This document shows, piece after piece, positions 5,896-6,402 of a stretch of 6,402 nucleotides of DNA. The position numbers and the translations under genes are program-made. Within the stretch, counting starts at the first letter, position 1. Every line of letters starts with the position of its first letter. The notes beneath the pieces were generated by a model. That model saw only the letters and a list, made by a program, of their open reading frames with translations. It made no database searches and was not told where the DNA came from. Source of the stretch: JAAYYY01 sp032260445. Its GTDB lineage: Bacteria; Chloroflexota; Anaerolineae; Promineifilales; Promineifilaceae. The stretch lies in NCBI GenBank assembly GCA_032260445.1, contig JAVVFG010000252.1:1-6402 (forward strand). The letters are read 5' to 3'.

Positions 5896-6397
5896 CCAGG
5901 CACCTCTCTTGCAGATCGTTCAGGGCGCGAAGGAGCAGCATCTTGACCGCGCTCTGTCCCTTGCCCATCACCGCGGCCGTCTCCGCCGTGCTTAGCCCGG
6001 CGCCGTAGCGCAGCCGCACCACCTCCTGCCGCTCGTCCGTCAGCTGCGGCAGCACGCGCTGCACGCACTCCATGACCAGCGTCCGGAAGACATGGCGTTC
6101 TGGATCTGGGGCGCCCGGATTGGCGCGGCCTTGGGCGGCCTCCAGCGGCTGTTCCGGGTGGCGGTAGCGACGACGGTGATAACTGTGGCACTGCCGGCGG
6201 GCAATGGTGAACAGCCAGGCGGCGAAACTGCCGCGCTCGCGGTAGCGCCCCAGACTTTCCAGCGCCGCCAGGAAGGTCTGCGCCGTCAGGTCCTCGGCAT
6301 CCTGGGCGCTGCCAACGCGCAGGAGACAGTAGCGGTAGACGCGGGTGACGTAGCGGCGGTAGAGCGCGTCGAGCTTGTTGGCGCGTGGCGCGAACAT
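5882..6397 (-). CDS. ECF-type RNA polymerase sigma factor (sigma-70 family)
   Basis: An alternative sigma factor that directs RNA polymerase core to a set of promoters, most often in response to envelope or stress signals. Region 2 spans about residues 8-77: ALYRRYVTRVYRYCLLRV, then the DAEDLTAQTFLAAL core-binding helix (33-46), then the GSFAAWLFTIARR -10 recognition segment (56-68). A variable, Pro-rich linker covers about 78-105. Region 4 spans about 112-165, with LPQLTDERQEVVRLRYGAGL followed by the helix-turn-helix STAETAAVMGKGQSAVKMLLLRAL, which reads the -35 element. The visible 171 residues are normal for a minimal ECF sigma factor. The ATG at 6397 is only five bases from the window edge, no ribosome binding site can be seen, and the reading frame stays open to the edge, so the true start may lie a little upstream. 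The group cannot be assigned from sequence alone. Its promoter, often autoregulated, is outside the window. Confidence 0.93.
   Translation of the reverse strand: MFAPRANKLDALYRRYVTRVYRYCLLRVGSAQDAEDLTAQTFLAALESLGRYRERGSFAAWLFTIARRQCHSYHRRRYRHPEQPLEAAQGRANPGAPDPERHVFRTLVMECVQRVLPQLTDERQEVVRLRYGAGLSTAETAAVMGKGQSAVKMLLLRALNDLQERCLDGDE
5901..5907 (-). promoter_or_regulatory. Ribosome binding site inside the sigma gene for the putative anti-sigma gene
   Basis: AGAGGTG on the minus strand lies five bases before the ATG at 5895 and is encoded within the last codons of the sigma gene. The start ATG and the sigma stop TAA share the 14-base stretch ATGGAGACGAATAA. This arrangement supports coupled translation of the two proteins in near-fixed ratio, as is usual for a sigma/anti-sigma pair. 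Confidence 0.65.
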
Positions 6398-6402
6398 CGT
6401 GC

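Overview
This 6.4 kb, GC-rich window carries five genes, all on the minus strand, so it reads from high to low coordinates. I read it as a bacterial chromosome, most plausibly Chloroflexota (Anaerolineae/Caldilineae-like). That placement is an inference. It rests on lipoproteins with long Thr/Pro-rich 'TPT/ATP' linkers behind a lipobox, a WD40 propeller exported as a lipoprotein, and an ECF sigma gene followed by a very large single-pass membrane protein. No rRNA, tRNA, CRISPR array, insertion sequence or transposase is visible.

Region 6397-3178 holds an ECF sigma factor (its start lies at the window edge) and a 905-residue single-pass membrane protein. The second gene begins inside the last 14 bases of the first and has its own Shine-Dalgarno sequence within the sigma gene. 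By position and layout the second protein is the probable anti-sigma factor. It has a cytosolic N-terminus of about 70 residues without any cysteine (so no zinc-binding ZAS motif), one transmembrane helix, and about 810 residues outside the membrane.

Region 3177-1416 starts with a 64 bp gap containing a perfect 10 bp palindrome. A lipoprotein of 565 residues follows: lipobox cysteine, Ser/Thr/Pro linker, about seven WD40-type blades, and a separate C-terminal alpha/beta-looking domain. It probably belongs to the same operon, so sigma factor, membrane protein and exported propeller may form one cell-surface signalling unit.

Region 1415-535 starts with a 266 bp gap that has the clearest regulatory layout in the window: an extended -10 promoter candidate with an inverted repeat against it, then a 9 bp inverted repeat ending three bases before a near-perfect Shine-Dalgarno sequence. 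It precedes a 204-residue, tryptophan-rich, apparently soluble protein that I cannot assign to a family.

Region 534-1 is a 201 bp gap with two short inverted repeats, followed by the first 111 codons of a second lipoprotein that runs off the window. I found no convincing intrinsic terminator in any gap. The most interesting hypothesis is an envelope-sensing module in which the sigma factor is held by an unusual giant anti-sigma protein and works with a WD40 lipoprotein.
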